The position numbers and the translations under genes were made by a program. The notes under the pieces are model-generated. The model was given only the letters and a program-made list of their open reading frames with translations. It ran no database searches and had not been told where the DNA came from. Of a DNA stretch of 64,000 nucleotides, positions 34,230 to 41,626 are shown piece after piece (within the stretch, counting starts at the first letter, position 1; each line of letters begins with the position of its first letter). The DNA comes from Terriglobia bacterium (lineage in GTDB: Bacteria; Acidobacteriota; Terriglobia; Terriglobales; Acidobacteriaceae): positions 1-64,000 of the forward strand of contig JAIQFH010000029.1 of the NCBI GenBank assembly GCA_020073385.1, in the 5' to 3' direction.

Positions 34230-36197
34230 ATGGTGAGAGACTTTTGTGCCACCCTGTTTATGACCCGTTTAGTTCCAACACGGGCACCTCACCGACTCTG
34301 GCCATTGTTGGCGTTGCTGCTCCTTCCGGGCTTGGCCATCTCTCGCGCTCAGGGTCAACACGGCGACGTATTCAATAACATCGGGAGCACAACGAGTAGT
34401 ACCCCGGGTTACGAAAACCGCGGCGGCACTATGTTGCGAATCACGGTATTTGGTGAGACAGCCAAGACCAGGCTCGATAGGCAGTCGATCGTGAAATTGA
34501 GCAATACGACGTCACACATCATCACTTGGCAAACTACCGACGATCGATCCGAAGTGGGATTCGGCGATATCCCGCTCGGACACTATGAGGTGGAAGTAAG
34601 TGCAGTTGGGTATCGTACCGGAACCAAGGAGTTCCAGGCGATAAGTTCGTTCGCGCCGATTAACATAGAGATTGTTCTCGAAAAGGATCCCGCAGCGGTG
34701 CAACTGAACATCAGTGAGGGGATGCCGCTGAAGGCGCGTAAAGAAGCGAAGCATGGAGTTTCGGCGCTGAAATCTGGAAAGTGGGACGAGGCGAACAAGC
34801 GACTGGGAGCGGCCTATAAGTTGGCACCTGAGAATCCCGACGTAAATTTCCTGCTGGGATATCTTTATTTTCAGAGGAAGGACTTCAGCCGGGCGGCGGA
34901 TTTTCTGGGAAGTGCCACAAATCTGAGTCCCCATAATGTGCAGGCACTGACGTTGTTGGGCCGATTGAGCTTGCAGCAGGAAGATTACGGCAGGGCTGTT
35001 TCGAATCTGGAGAAGGCGGTACTGGCGGATTCGGATTACTGGGTCGCGCACGACCTGCTGGGGGCCTCTTATCTGAAGCAGCAGCAGTATGACAAAGCTC
35101 GCGACGAGGCACAGCTCGCCATTAGCAAAGGTAAGGGAGGAGCGACGGCGTCGCAGTTGGTTCTGGGCCAGGCGCTGATCAATCTTGGACAGAGGCAGGA
35201 GGGCATACAGACGCTCAAAGATTTCGTGGCCGCCGCCCCTAAGAATCCGAGCGTGCCACAGGTCAAGGCGTTGATCGCGCGACTGGAGGCGGAACCGGTA
35301 CCGGCTGCGAGCACAGCGAAAGTCTCACTTCCAGCCGCGGCGGTTGCCGGTGTAGATCCGTTGATGGCGGCCGCCGAACCAACTTTTTCTGTGCGGCCAT
35401 GGCAGCCTCCAGCGATTGACCAAAACAAGCCATCTGTGGCAGCGAATGTGAGTTGTCCGGCGGACATCGCTGAGACGACCGGCAGACGGGTCGAGGAATT
35501 TGTGGATGATGTGTCACGCATTGCAGCGATCGAACATCTGTTGCACGAGCAACTCGACGAGATGGGCGATGCGATTACCAAGGAGACGCGCACGTTCAAC
35601 TACGTCGCTTCTTTCACGGAATCGAAGCAGGGCTCGATCGCGGTGGATGAATACCGGCAGGAGCACCTCGGGCTGGCCGACTTCCCCGATCAGATCTCGA
35701 GCAGCGGATTCGCGACTCTGGCGCTAGTATTTCATCCGAAGATGCGGGATAGCTTCGAAATGGTCTGTGAAGGACTCGGCGAACTGCGGGGTCAGCCGAC
35801 CTGGCTGGTCCACTTCAAACAGCGCGAAGATCGTCCGGCACAAATGCACGACTACCGGGTAGGCGGCGATCTCTACTCGCTGAAGCTCAAGGGGCGGGCG
35901 TGGATAACCGCTGACAAGTTCCAAATCGTGCGAATCGAGTCAGAATTGGTGAGTCCGGTGCCGAAGATCCGCCTGGCCGGAGAGCATCAGGTCGTGGAGT
36001 ACGGCCCGGTACCGTTCACAAAGAAGAAGGTGCAACTCTGGCTTCCGCAGAGCGCGGAGATCTATCTGGATTTCCGGCGGCATCGCTACTACCGCAAACA
36101 CAGCTTTGACCACTACATGCTGTTCGCGGTGGACGCGGACGAAAAGCGTAAAGCTCCAGCGGCGCAGCCTACCGACAACACGCCCCAGCCGAACTGA
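34230..36197 (+). CDS. Large TPR protein with carboxypeptidase-regulatory-like N terminus
   Basis: The 655-residue protein has a start at 34230, although an in-frame ATG at 34260 is an alternative nearer the signal peptide (RLWPLLALLLLPGLAISRAQG). An Ig/CNA-like beta domain (about 60-155: TMLRITVFGETAKTRL to INIEIVLEK) precedes four or five TPRs (about 170-330). The C-terminal half (about 415-640) resembles a secreted beta-barrel-like domain: FNYVASFTESKQGSIAVDEYRQEH to ISLAGEH-type strands. Its role is unknown, and secretion is likely. The gene ends 45 bp before tRNA-Arg. Confidence 0.8.
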   Translation: MVRDFCATLFMTRLVPTRAPHRLWPLLALLLLPGLAISRAQGQHGDVFNNIGSTTSSTPGYENRGGTMLRITVFGETAKTRLDRQSIVKLSNTTSHIITWQTTDDRSEVGFGDIPLGHYEVEVSAVGYRTGTKEFQAISSFAPINIEIVLEKDPAAVQLNISEGMPLKARKEAKHGVSALKSGKWDEANKRLGAAYKLAPENPDVNFLLGYLYFQRKDFSRAADFLGSATNLSPHNVQALTLLGRLSLQQEDYGRAVSNLEKAVLADSDYWVAHDLLGASYLKQQQYDKARDEAQLAISKGKGGATASQLVLGQALINLGQRQEGIQTLKDFVAAAPKNPSVPQVKALIARLEAEPVPAASTAKVSLPAAAVAGVDPLMAAAEPTFSVRPWQPPAIDQNKPSVAANVSCPADIAETTGRRVEEFVDDVSRIAAIEHLLHEQLDEMGDAITKETRTFNYVASFTESKQGSIAVDEYRQEHLGLADFPDQISSSGFATLALVFHPKMRDSFEMVCEGLGELRGQPTWLVHFKQREDRPAQMHDYRVGGDLYSLKLKGRAWITADKFQIVRIESELVSPVPKIRLAGEHQVVEYGPVPFTKKKVQLWLPQSAEIYLDFRRHRYYRKHSFDHYMLFAVDADEKRKAPAAQPTDNTPQPN

Positions 36198-36241
36198 GAT
36201 TCCCTCACAAAGTTCTCGTCGTGATTTCCGAAAATTGAAGG

Positions 36242-36318
36242 TGGGGGCCCCGGGCAGAGTCGAACTGCCGACCAACGGTTTAGGAAACCGCTGCTCTATC
36301 CATCTGAGCTACGGGGCC
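36242..36318 (-). tRNA. tRNA-Arg (CCT), intact hybrid copy at the attachment site
   Basis: The minus strand folds into a complete cloverleaf: acceptor GGCCCCG/CGGGGCC, D-stem GCTC/GAGC, anticodon stem GCGGT/ACCGT with loop TTCCTAA giving anticodon CCT, T-stem GGCAG/CTGCC, and an encoded CCA. The 3' half is host DNA. The 5' half, from the anticodon loop on, lies within the 41-bp attachment repeat and was brought in by the element. The upstream sequence that should contain its promoter (36319 onward) is therefore element DNA. Confidence 0.95.
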
Positions 36319-36319
36319 A
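36279..36319 (+). repeat. attL: 41-bp direct repeat overlapping tRNA-Arg
   Basis: This block is repeated without mismatch at 47673-47713. It runs from the anticodon loop to just beyond the 5' end of tRNA-Arg. Sequence differs immediately on both sides of both copies, which fixes the ends of the repeat. Confidence 0.95.
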
Positions 36320-36360
36320 CATTTAGAATCAACAGTTTAGAAGACGTAGCACCTTGGTGC

Positions 36361-36380
36361 TGTCGGCTATTGTCGGCTAA
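36361..36380 (+). repeat. Tandem TGTCGGCTA sites near attL
   Basis: Two tandem 10-bp units, TGTCGGCTAT and TGTCGGCTAA, stand directly between attL and the integrase start. The same word recurs as pairs at 38003-38023 (reverse orientation) and 47560-47580. The position at both ends of the element suggests arm-type integrase or Xis sites. Confidence 0.7.
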
Positions 36381-36397
36381 AGTGCTATCATGACCCC

Positions 36398-37606
36398 ATG
36401 AGTCAGAAAAAAGGTGAACGAGGCAGAGGTCACATCTATCTTCAGCACGGTGCATGGTACTTGCAATTTTATCAGGCCGAGAATCGTGATGGGGAGTTGG
36501 TTAAGGTCCGAAGGTCGGTGTTCCTTCACGACAAGGACCGTGAGCACAACACAGCAACGTGCAAGGCAGTGAAGGCTCTGCGAGACTCGGAACTCACGAA
36601 GCTGAGCACCGGCCCGCAGATCACCGCCGATGATCAACGCATCGTTGATTATTGGGTCAACCGCTTCCTTCCCTACTGCGAAGAGGAATTGAAGACCGGC
36701 CCACGTGCAGGGCAACAGCGTCTGAAGCCGAGCACTCTGCGCGGCTACAAGCAGGTGTACCGTCAGCACCTCAAGGATCACTTCGGCAAATGGACGCTGC
36801 AAAAGTATCAACCTGCGATGGGTGCGCGGTTGTTGGATTCATTGACAGCCAAGCAAGGCTTCTACGTGCTGAAGCACATCAGAGCCGTGGGCAGTGCGAT
36901 CTTCAGACGCGCTGTGAAAGATCAGATCATCACCGTCAACCCTTGGTCCGCAGTCGAGATGCCGGATGATGCCATTGAGCCGGGTGAAACGCAGCACTAC
37001 ACACGTGAGCAGAGTGAAGATTTGGTGTCAGCACTCGTTGACCATGTTGACGCGCAACTTGCTTTGAGTCTTGCGTGCTTCCTCGCTCTTGGACCGGCAG
37101 AGATTCAAGGTTTGGAGTGGGGTGACGTTGACAAAGATTGGCTGCACATCAGACGCAACGTTGTGCTCGGCAAAGAAGGCACCACGAAGACCATTGAGCG
37201 TGCAGCATCACTCCCATTGCTTGATGAAGTGCGCGTGCCGTTGGAGTTGTGGCGCAAGCAATGCAAAGACACTGGTGATGGGGTTAGGATCATCCCAGAC
37301 CTGCACAACCTCATCAACAGGGTCATCAAGCCGCACGTGTTGGGTGAGAAGAACACAGCGACACAGAAGCGTTGCACGCGCTGTGACATCGTGCCCAAAG
37401 CATCAGACGTGCAGTGGCGCGGCATGTACAGCGCACGGCGAGGTGCAATCACTCACGCCATCAACGTCAGTGGCAATATCGCCCTTGGTCAACGGTTGGC
37501 GCGTCACGCATCATCGGCAACCACGTCAGCGTTCTACCACAAGGCCATGCCTGATGCCATGTTCTTGGATGGTATGAAACGGCTCAACGGCAAAAGAGAA
37601 ACGTAG
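36398..37606 (+). CDS. Tyrosine-type site-specific recombinase (integrase)
   Basis: The 402-residue protein has an N-terminal DNA-binding domain (about 1-60, GHIYLQHGAWYLQFYQ). A SAM-like core-binding domain follows (about 75-190). The catalytic domain has KTIERAASLPL, SARRGAITHA, LARHASSATT and a likely nucleophile Tyr in FYHKAMP near 379. The usual first catalytic Arg (in G.R..E) reads LGPAEIQG, so this position is Gly. It lies just inside attL and should integrate and excise the element, unless the Gly substitution inactivates it. Confidence 0.92.
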   Translation: MSQKKGERGRGHIYLQHGAWYLQFYQAENRDGELVKVRRSVFLHDKDREHNTATCKAVKALRDSELTKLSTGPQITADDQRIVDYWVNRFLPYCEEELKTGPRAGQQRLKPSTLRGYKQVYRQHLKDHFGKWTLQKYQPAMGARLLDSLTAKQGFYVLKHIRAVGSAIFRRAVKDQIITVNPWSAVEMPDDAIEPGETQHYTREQSEDLVSALVDHVDAQLALSLACFLALGPAEIQGLEWGDVDKDWLHIRRNVVLGKEGTTKTIERAASLPLLDEVRVPLELWRKQCKDTGDGVRIIPDLHNLINRVIKPHVLGEKNTATQKRCTRCDIVPKASDVQWRGMYSARRGAITHAINVSGNIALGQRLARHASSATTSAFYHKAMPDAMFLDGMKRLNGKRET

Positions 37607-37609
37607 AGT

Positions 37610-37861
37610 TCACCTCCGCATGCGCGACGTGGTCATTCCTGCGATGGTGAACGAAACACCCAACCCAATGGCCGGAAGTAACAGCAACCATCTGAAGCTA
37701 GAGCAGAACATGGCAATCTGAAGAAGAATTTCCTCATAGAATGGAATCGGATGAACAATTTTTTGGTTTAAGGAAGGGAAAATGTCCAGAATGATAGACG
37801 GCAGAACGAACATTGCCCCGATCAAGGCGAAGCACAGAATAGCAGCGGTTTTATATCGCAC
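37610..37861 (-). CDS. Small two-helix membrane protein
   Basis: The 83-residue protein starts MRYKTAAILCFALIGAMFVL and has hydrophobic stretches at about 5-25 and 55-75, with a polar loop between. It is convergent with the integrase (4-bp gap) and opposite to the main operon. It could be a satellite-encoded accessory or membrane-associated protein. No family is recognised. Its position beside the integrase is where mobile elements often keep cargo. Confidence 0.6.
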   Translation of the reverse strand: MRYKTAAILCFALIGAMFVLPSIILDIFPSLNQKIVHPIPFYEEILLQIAMFCSSFRWLLLLPAIGLGVSFTIAGMTTSRMRR

Positions 37862-38594
37862 AAATGGCTCCTCAAATCCCGACTAAGACATCCCTTTCGT
37901 TTCGAGGATACCCGACGTTGGTAGCTGCGAAGTAGAAGGAACACTGCCCTTGGTAGACGATAGTAATCGGCTGTTGACCTAACACCACACACTCATCACT
38001 GATTAGCCGACAATTAGCCGACAGGCCTATTGCGATGGTTAAAGATCAACCACTTACAGCCGACATGCCGTTGTTTAGACCGCTGCTCAAGCTTCCAAGT
38101 ACCCTTCCCAAAATCTAACATTAGCCGGGTTGAGACTCAGGCCGCACCCGGCTCACCGCGCCTCAAAAACACAAAAACGACTTTTTGAACCCGGCCCACC
38201 TGGCCCACCCGGCCCAAAAATGTATCACGTATGTATCACGAAGACCCGTTTGGGCCGACTAGGCCATCAAAAAGGCTCGTGATGGTAGGGCAAATTTTTT
38301 TGTTAGATGTCCGTAGGAAATCGGTGGCCTAGTCGGTCCACCTGGCCCATAACGTCAAAACCCGCACCCATCGCGGCTTCCGAGCTGTTTTGTCCTTGAC
38401 GTACATACCTTCATTCTGCAACAATGTTTTTGCAACTGGAATTCCGGCAAGATGACCGCACGGCGACGTAAAGAGCGCGACTCAGCACCGGGAACACCTT
38501 CAAGTCAGCACCGACTCTAACAGCCACCGCAAGGTGAAAGAGGCCGCCAGAGCATCGAGTAGCGCGAAGACTCGCGCAACTCTGGAGCCTGATT
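37862..38594. other. Non-coding region with repeat clusters, origin-like
   Basis: No gene is supported here. It holds paired TTAGCCGACA words (38003-38023), tandem GGCCCACC(T/C) words (38192-38216) and a tandem 11-bp-spaced TGTATCACG pair (38221-38240). There is also a long-spaced inverted repeat GGCCGACTAGGCCA / TGGCCTAGTCGGTCC (38253-38266 and 38325-38339) around an AT-rich tract at 38292-38304. Such a cluster beside an SF3 helicase gene is what a replication origin with iterons looks like. This is inference. Confidence 0.5.
38003..38023 (-). repeat. Tandem TTAGCCGACA sites
   Basis: Two units, TTAGCCGACA at 38003-38012 and 38014-38023, are in reverse orientation relative to the sites at 36361-36380 and 47560-47580. 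A half-site CAGCCGACA follows at about 38057-38065. Confidence 0.7.
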
Positions 38595-39101
38595 TTGAAA
38601 CAGCTCAAACTCTTTGATGGCGAAGCTGCGCCCCGGCGCAACCGCCGACCCCGAAAGCGTGTACGTACAAATAAGCATGCTACTGAAATCGCAGCCAACC
38701 GTGACCGTGCTTCCATTACGCAACTGATGCGTTGCCCCAAGCTTTTGTCAGCCTCGATGCCTCGCGTGATCTTGAAGGACAAGTACTTGCAGCGGCCTCG
38801 GTCGCAGGAATCAGAATTTGGTCTGAAGTTCATAAGGCCCGGTGCAGGGTCAGCGCGAGATGCTGACTTCGGCAAGGAGCGAGCAGTTGAGAAGTACCAG
38901 CGAGCCGAGCGCGAAAAGAGGCGGGTGACCCGTAAAGGCGATAAAGCGAGCAAGTTCCTTAGCGTGGGCAAAAGAAAGAGTTTCATCGTTCCCGTACCGA
39001 GTGTCTTCAAGACTCCTTGCTTCAAGCCGAGCGTAGAGGCAGCACGCAAGCTGAGAGATAAAGACGCTTCTCCGTTCAAAACGTTCGATCAAGACTTTTA
39101 G
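38595..39101 (+). CDS. Basic protein of the element, unknown function
   Basis: The start is a TTG at 38595 with GGAG eight bases upstream. The 168-residue protein starts MKQLKLFDGEAAPRRNRRPRKR and is strongly basic (many K/R) throughout. It contains DADFGKERAVEKYQRAEREKRRVTRKGDK and looks like a DNA- or RNA-binding protein. The opposite strand carries a longer frame (38411-39079) that looks like a shadow. It is followed by a terminator and then the helicase gene. A role in replication or virion association is possible but not shown. Confidence 0.6.
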   Translation: MKQLKLFDGEAAPRRNRRPRKRVRTNKHATEIAANRDRASITQLMRCPKLLSASMPRVILKDKYLQRPRSQESEFGLKFIRPGAGSARDADFGKERAVEKYQRAEREKRRVTRKGDKASKFLSVGKRKSFIVPVPSVFKTPCFKPSVEAARKLRDKDASPFKTFDQDF

Positions 39102-39120
39102 CAACACAAGTTGTTTACGG

Positions 39121-39147
39121 CCTCACGGCAAACCGTGGGGCTTTTTC
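39121..39147 (+). terminator. Terminator after the basic protein gene
   Basis: CCTCACGG-CAAA-CCGTGGGG, with one G-T pair, is followed by CTTTTTC. Confidence 0.75.
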
Positions 39148-39172
39148 ATTTTGCAGTGAAAGTTGGTTACGC

Positions 39173-40651
39173 ATGAAGGAATTCACAATCAATCTTCCGG
39201 GTGGGAAGACGCAAGTTGTACAGATGCCGGATATACCCCCACCAATCACCCCCATTGCAAAGCCGGACGTATCAACGCTTGACCTGAGCGACCAAGGTTT
39301 GACGGCTGAATTTCTGGCTACGAAACCGCTCTTGAAGTACGTGACTGATGAACAAGGTTGGGTCGGTTATTTGAATGGGTTGTGGTTGGCGAAGGAAACA
39401 CCGACACACGAAATAGGGTCAGTGCTCAAGAAGTTGGAACCGGCAGACATTCCTGACCCGAGACTTGCAGCCCGCGTTCATCGGCACCTGAACTCAAAGG
39501 CCGCAGTTGCAGCCGTGACGTTCTTTGCTGAAGCTCGGCCCGAACTCGGTATCACGGTAAGCGAGTTTGATCATGACCCGATGCTACTGGGCCTGCCAGG
39601 TGGTGAAGTGCTTGACCTCAGGACCGGCAATCGCCGCGCGGCCACACCTTCCGACTTGCTTACACGTGCGTTGCCGGTTGCGCCGAAAGGAAGCTGCTCA
39701 CGTTGGTTGGAGTATCTGAGGCAGGCGCATCCGAACGATGAAGAGTTGATTGCGTATCTGCAACGTTGGGCCGGGTACTGCCTCACTGCCGGAACACAGG
39801 AAGACATGATTCTGTTCCTGATTGGTGTTGGTGGTTCCGGCAAAGGAACCTTTGCAGAGCCATTGCAGAAGTTGTTGGGCGGCTACTGCGTTTCAATCCC
39901 CATTGGAATGTTGCTTGAGTCCACCAATGAAGACCGCCGATTGAACTATATCGCCTCGCTGCGGGGTGCACGGCTCGCGATCTGCAACGAAGGCTCAAAG
40001 ATGCAGAGGCTTGATTCGCGCGGAATCAAGTTGCTCACCGGTGGTGGTTGGCTCACAGGTCGCAGGCTCGGGTATCAACCAATCAATTTCAAGGCCACGC
40101 ACAAGATTGTCGTGCTGGCAAACGACAACCCGGTGCTTGAACTTGATGACGCGATGAAGCAACGAGTGCATGTGGTTCCGTTCACTCAGAAATTTCGAGA
40201 CACCGACCGAGAACAAAAAGGTCTGCGGGAAATCTTCTGTGAGCCGGAAAACTTGCAGGGAATTTTCGCGTGGATGGTGGACGGTTGCCTTGCCTATCAG
40301 AAAGAAGGCTTGAGGCCTCCCCCATCGGTGACGGCGACGACTGAACGGTATTTCAAAGACGCAGACCTGTTTGAGCAGTTCTTGCAGGACGAAACCGAGG
40401 AAGCCAAAGGCACCGATGTCTTCCTGCCGACTGAAGCGGGTTTTCGCCGCTATGCGGCATGGTGCGAGCGACAAGGATACACAGACAAGTTGTTAATCGG
40501 CACAACAACGACGTTTGCCGCTTCGCTCAAACAGAAGCGACCCCATTTGAACTATGGCAGGCCGTATATCGGAAAAGATCGCATCCGAGGCTTTTCAGGA
40601 ATCAGGTTGCTGATGAATCAGCAAGCAGAATTTGGAGAACAAAGACCATGA
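39173..40651 (+). CDS. SF3 helicase / P4-type replication protein
   Basis: In this 492-residue protein the Walker A motif is GVGGSGKGTF near 217. A Walker B-like ARLAICNEG lies near 267, and motif C is HKIVVLANDNP near 312. This is the D5/P4-type SF3 helicase core, as in phage P4 alpha protein. The N terminus (about 1-190) does not show a clear primase active site, so it may be helicase only, with priming supplied elsewhere. It is downstream of the origin-like region and opens the element's main operon; its stop overlaps the next gene by 4 bp (ATGA). Confidence 0.88.
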   Translation: MKEFTINLPGGKTQVVQMPDIPPPITPIAKPDVSTLDLSDQGLTAEFLATKPLLKYVTDEQGWVGYLNGLWLAKETPTHEIGSVLKKLEPADIPDPRLAARVHRHLNSKAAVAAVTFFAEARPELGITVSEFDHDPMLLGLPGGEVLDLRTGNRRAATPSDLLTRALPVAPKGSCSRWLEYLRQAHPNDEELIAYLQRWAGYCLTAGTQEDMILFLIGVGGSGKGTFAEPLQKLLGGYCVSIPIGMLLESTNEDRRLNYIASLRGARLAICNEGSKMQRLDSRGIKLLTGGGWLTGRRLGYQPINFKATHKIVVLANDNPVLELDDAMKQRVHVVPFTQKFRDTDREQKGLREIFCEPENLQGIFAWMVDGCLAYQKEGLRPPPSVTATTERYFKDADLFEQFLQDETEEAKGTDVFLPTEAGFRRYAAWCERQGYTDKLLIGTTTTFAASLKQKRPHLNYGRPYIGKDRIRGFSGIRLLMNQQAEFGEQRP

Positions 40652-40908
40652 GTCTACAAGATGATGTTCGTCAGTTTGAGCGATTGAAGCTTAAGCTGCA
40701 AATCAACAAGTACCTGTTGAAGTGGGGCAAGGAGTATTCCTCGCATCTCTTCTACACGCTGCGTGCAGGTGACCTCACTTTCTTCAACGCAGTCGTGGAT
40801 GAAATGGCCGCAGAAGGAACGCTCACCAAGCAGACAGGCCCGCAAAGCGCGGTGATCTTGGTGTATCGCGACGTGTCACAAGGGGTGGAACCATGCCAGA
40901 AATCTTAA
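40648..40908 (+). CDS. Small winged-helix-like protein
   Basis: The 86-residue protein starts MSLQDDVRQFERLKLKLQINKYLLKWG. The segments SSHLFYTLRAGDLTFFNAVVDEMAAEGTLTKQTGP and SAVILVYR fit a winged helix (turn, recognition helix, wing). The start overlaps the helicase stop (ATGA), so translation is coupled. It might be an initiator accessory or regulator. No database family is recognised. Confidence 0.6.
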   Translation: MSLQDDVRQFERLKLKLQINKYLLKWGKEYSSHLFYTLRAGDLTFFNAVVDEMAAEGTLTKQTGPQSAVILVYRDVSQGVEPCQKS

Positions 40909-41093
40909 CCATTGATGAAGTTGCTTCGTTGCTGCGTGTCAGCAAGAAGACCGTGTACGAGTGGACCTCTCAAAGAGGCATCGAGCGACTACAACACAAC
41001 CCTTTCCCTGTCCTGAGGATTGGTTCCACCATCAGGTTCGTGCGTGAAGATGTTCTTGCTTGGATCAACCGGCAGAAGGAGGTTGCAGCATGA
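40893..41093 (+). CDS. Excisionase-like MerR/HTH protein (DNA-binding)
   Basis: The 66-residue protein starts MPEILTIDEVASLLRVSKKTVYEW. It has the HTH_17/excisionase fold: ASLLRVSKKTVYEW as helix-turn-helix, then PFPVLRIGSTIRFVREDVLAWINRQ as the wing. It is probably Xis, a regulator or both. It overlaps the upstream gene by 16 bp and the downstream gene by 4 bp. A second, divergently placed Xis-like gene lies at 46662. Confidence 0.85.
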   Translation: MPEILTIDEVASLLRVSKKTVYEWTSQRGIERLQHNPFPVLRIGSTIRFVREDVLAWINRQKEVAA

Positions 41094-41626
41094 GCAGACC
41101 ACGCGGAAACAAAACATCCAAGGCCGAGCGAGCCGAGCGTCAGGCGAAGGCACTGGAATTGATGAAGACAGGTGCAACGCAAGAGTCAATCGCTGAGGTG
41201 CTTGGTGTCAGCCGTATGACCTTTTGGCGCGACTTGCAGGCCATCGAAGCACGATACGTTGAAGGTTCCCAAGAAGACGTCGCAGCCTTCAAGCAATCTC
41301 AGTACGAGGCTTTGATTCGGATTGAGTCAGCAACAGCCGAAGGCAGCATTGAGCCTGACGTTGCAAACGCTTTGGTGCGTGTGCGTGATTCAGTCGCACG
41401 GTTGCTTGGTTTGAATGCACCTGAGCGAAAAGTTGTTGGTCATGTTGATGCGGACATTGACCCGGCAAAGCTTGTTGGTTATCGCAAGTTCCTGTATCAC
41501 ACGCGGCACCTGAGTGAAGAGGATGTTAACGCGAAAGTGTTTCCATACTGTGATTCCCTGCCCCCATCAGAAACACCGGCACACTTGATGGTGCCGAGTG
41601 AGGCCATGAAACGAGGTTATGAATGA
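41090..41626 (+). CDS. Terminase small-subunit-like HTH protein
   Basis: The 178-residue protein starts MSRPRGNKTSKAERAERQAKALE. A helix-turn-helix lies around 26-50 (TGATQESIAEVLGVSRMTFWRDLQAI). The middle is helical, and the C terminus (KLVGYRKFLYHTRHLSEEDVNAKVF) may bind the large subunit. It directly precedes TerL with a 4-bp overlap, which supports the TerS role. Similarity to known TerS proteins is low, so this is a position-based call. Confidence 0.7.
   Translation: MSRPRGNKTSKAERAERQAKALELMKTGATQESIAEVLGVSRMTFWRDLQAIEARYVEGSQEDVAAFKQSQYEALIRIESATAEGSIEPDVANALVRVRDSVARLLGLNAPERKVVGHVDADIDPAKLVGYRKFLYHTRHLSEEDVNAKVFPYCDSLPPSETPAHLMVPSEAMKRGYE

Noticed and set aside
38221..38240. A CRISPR-like tandem repeat
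   Set aside because: Only two units of about 10 bp with no spacers of regular length; it fits origin iterons or regulatory sites better.
38411..39079. A 222-codon frame on the minus strand opposite the basic element protein
   Set aside because: The product is rich in Ser, Arg and Leu with no motif, and the plus-strand frame has a start site, ribosome-binding site and more natural composition. It is most likely a shadow.
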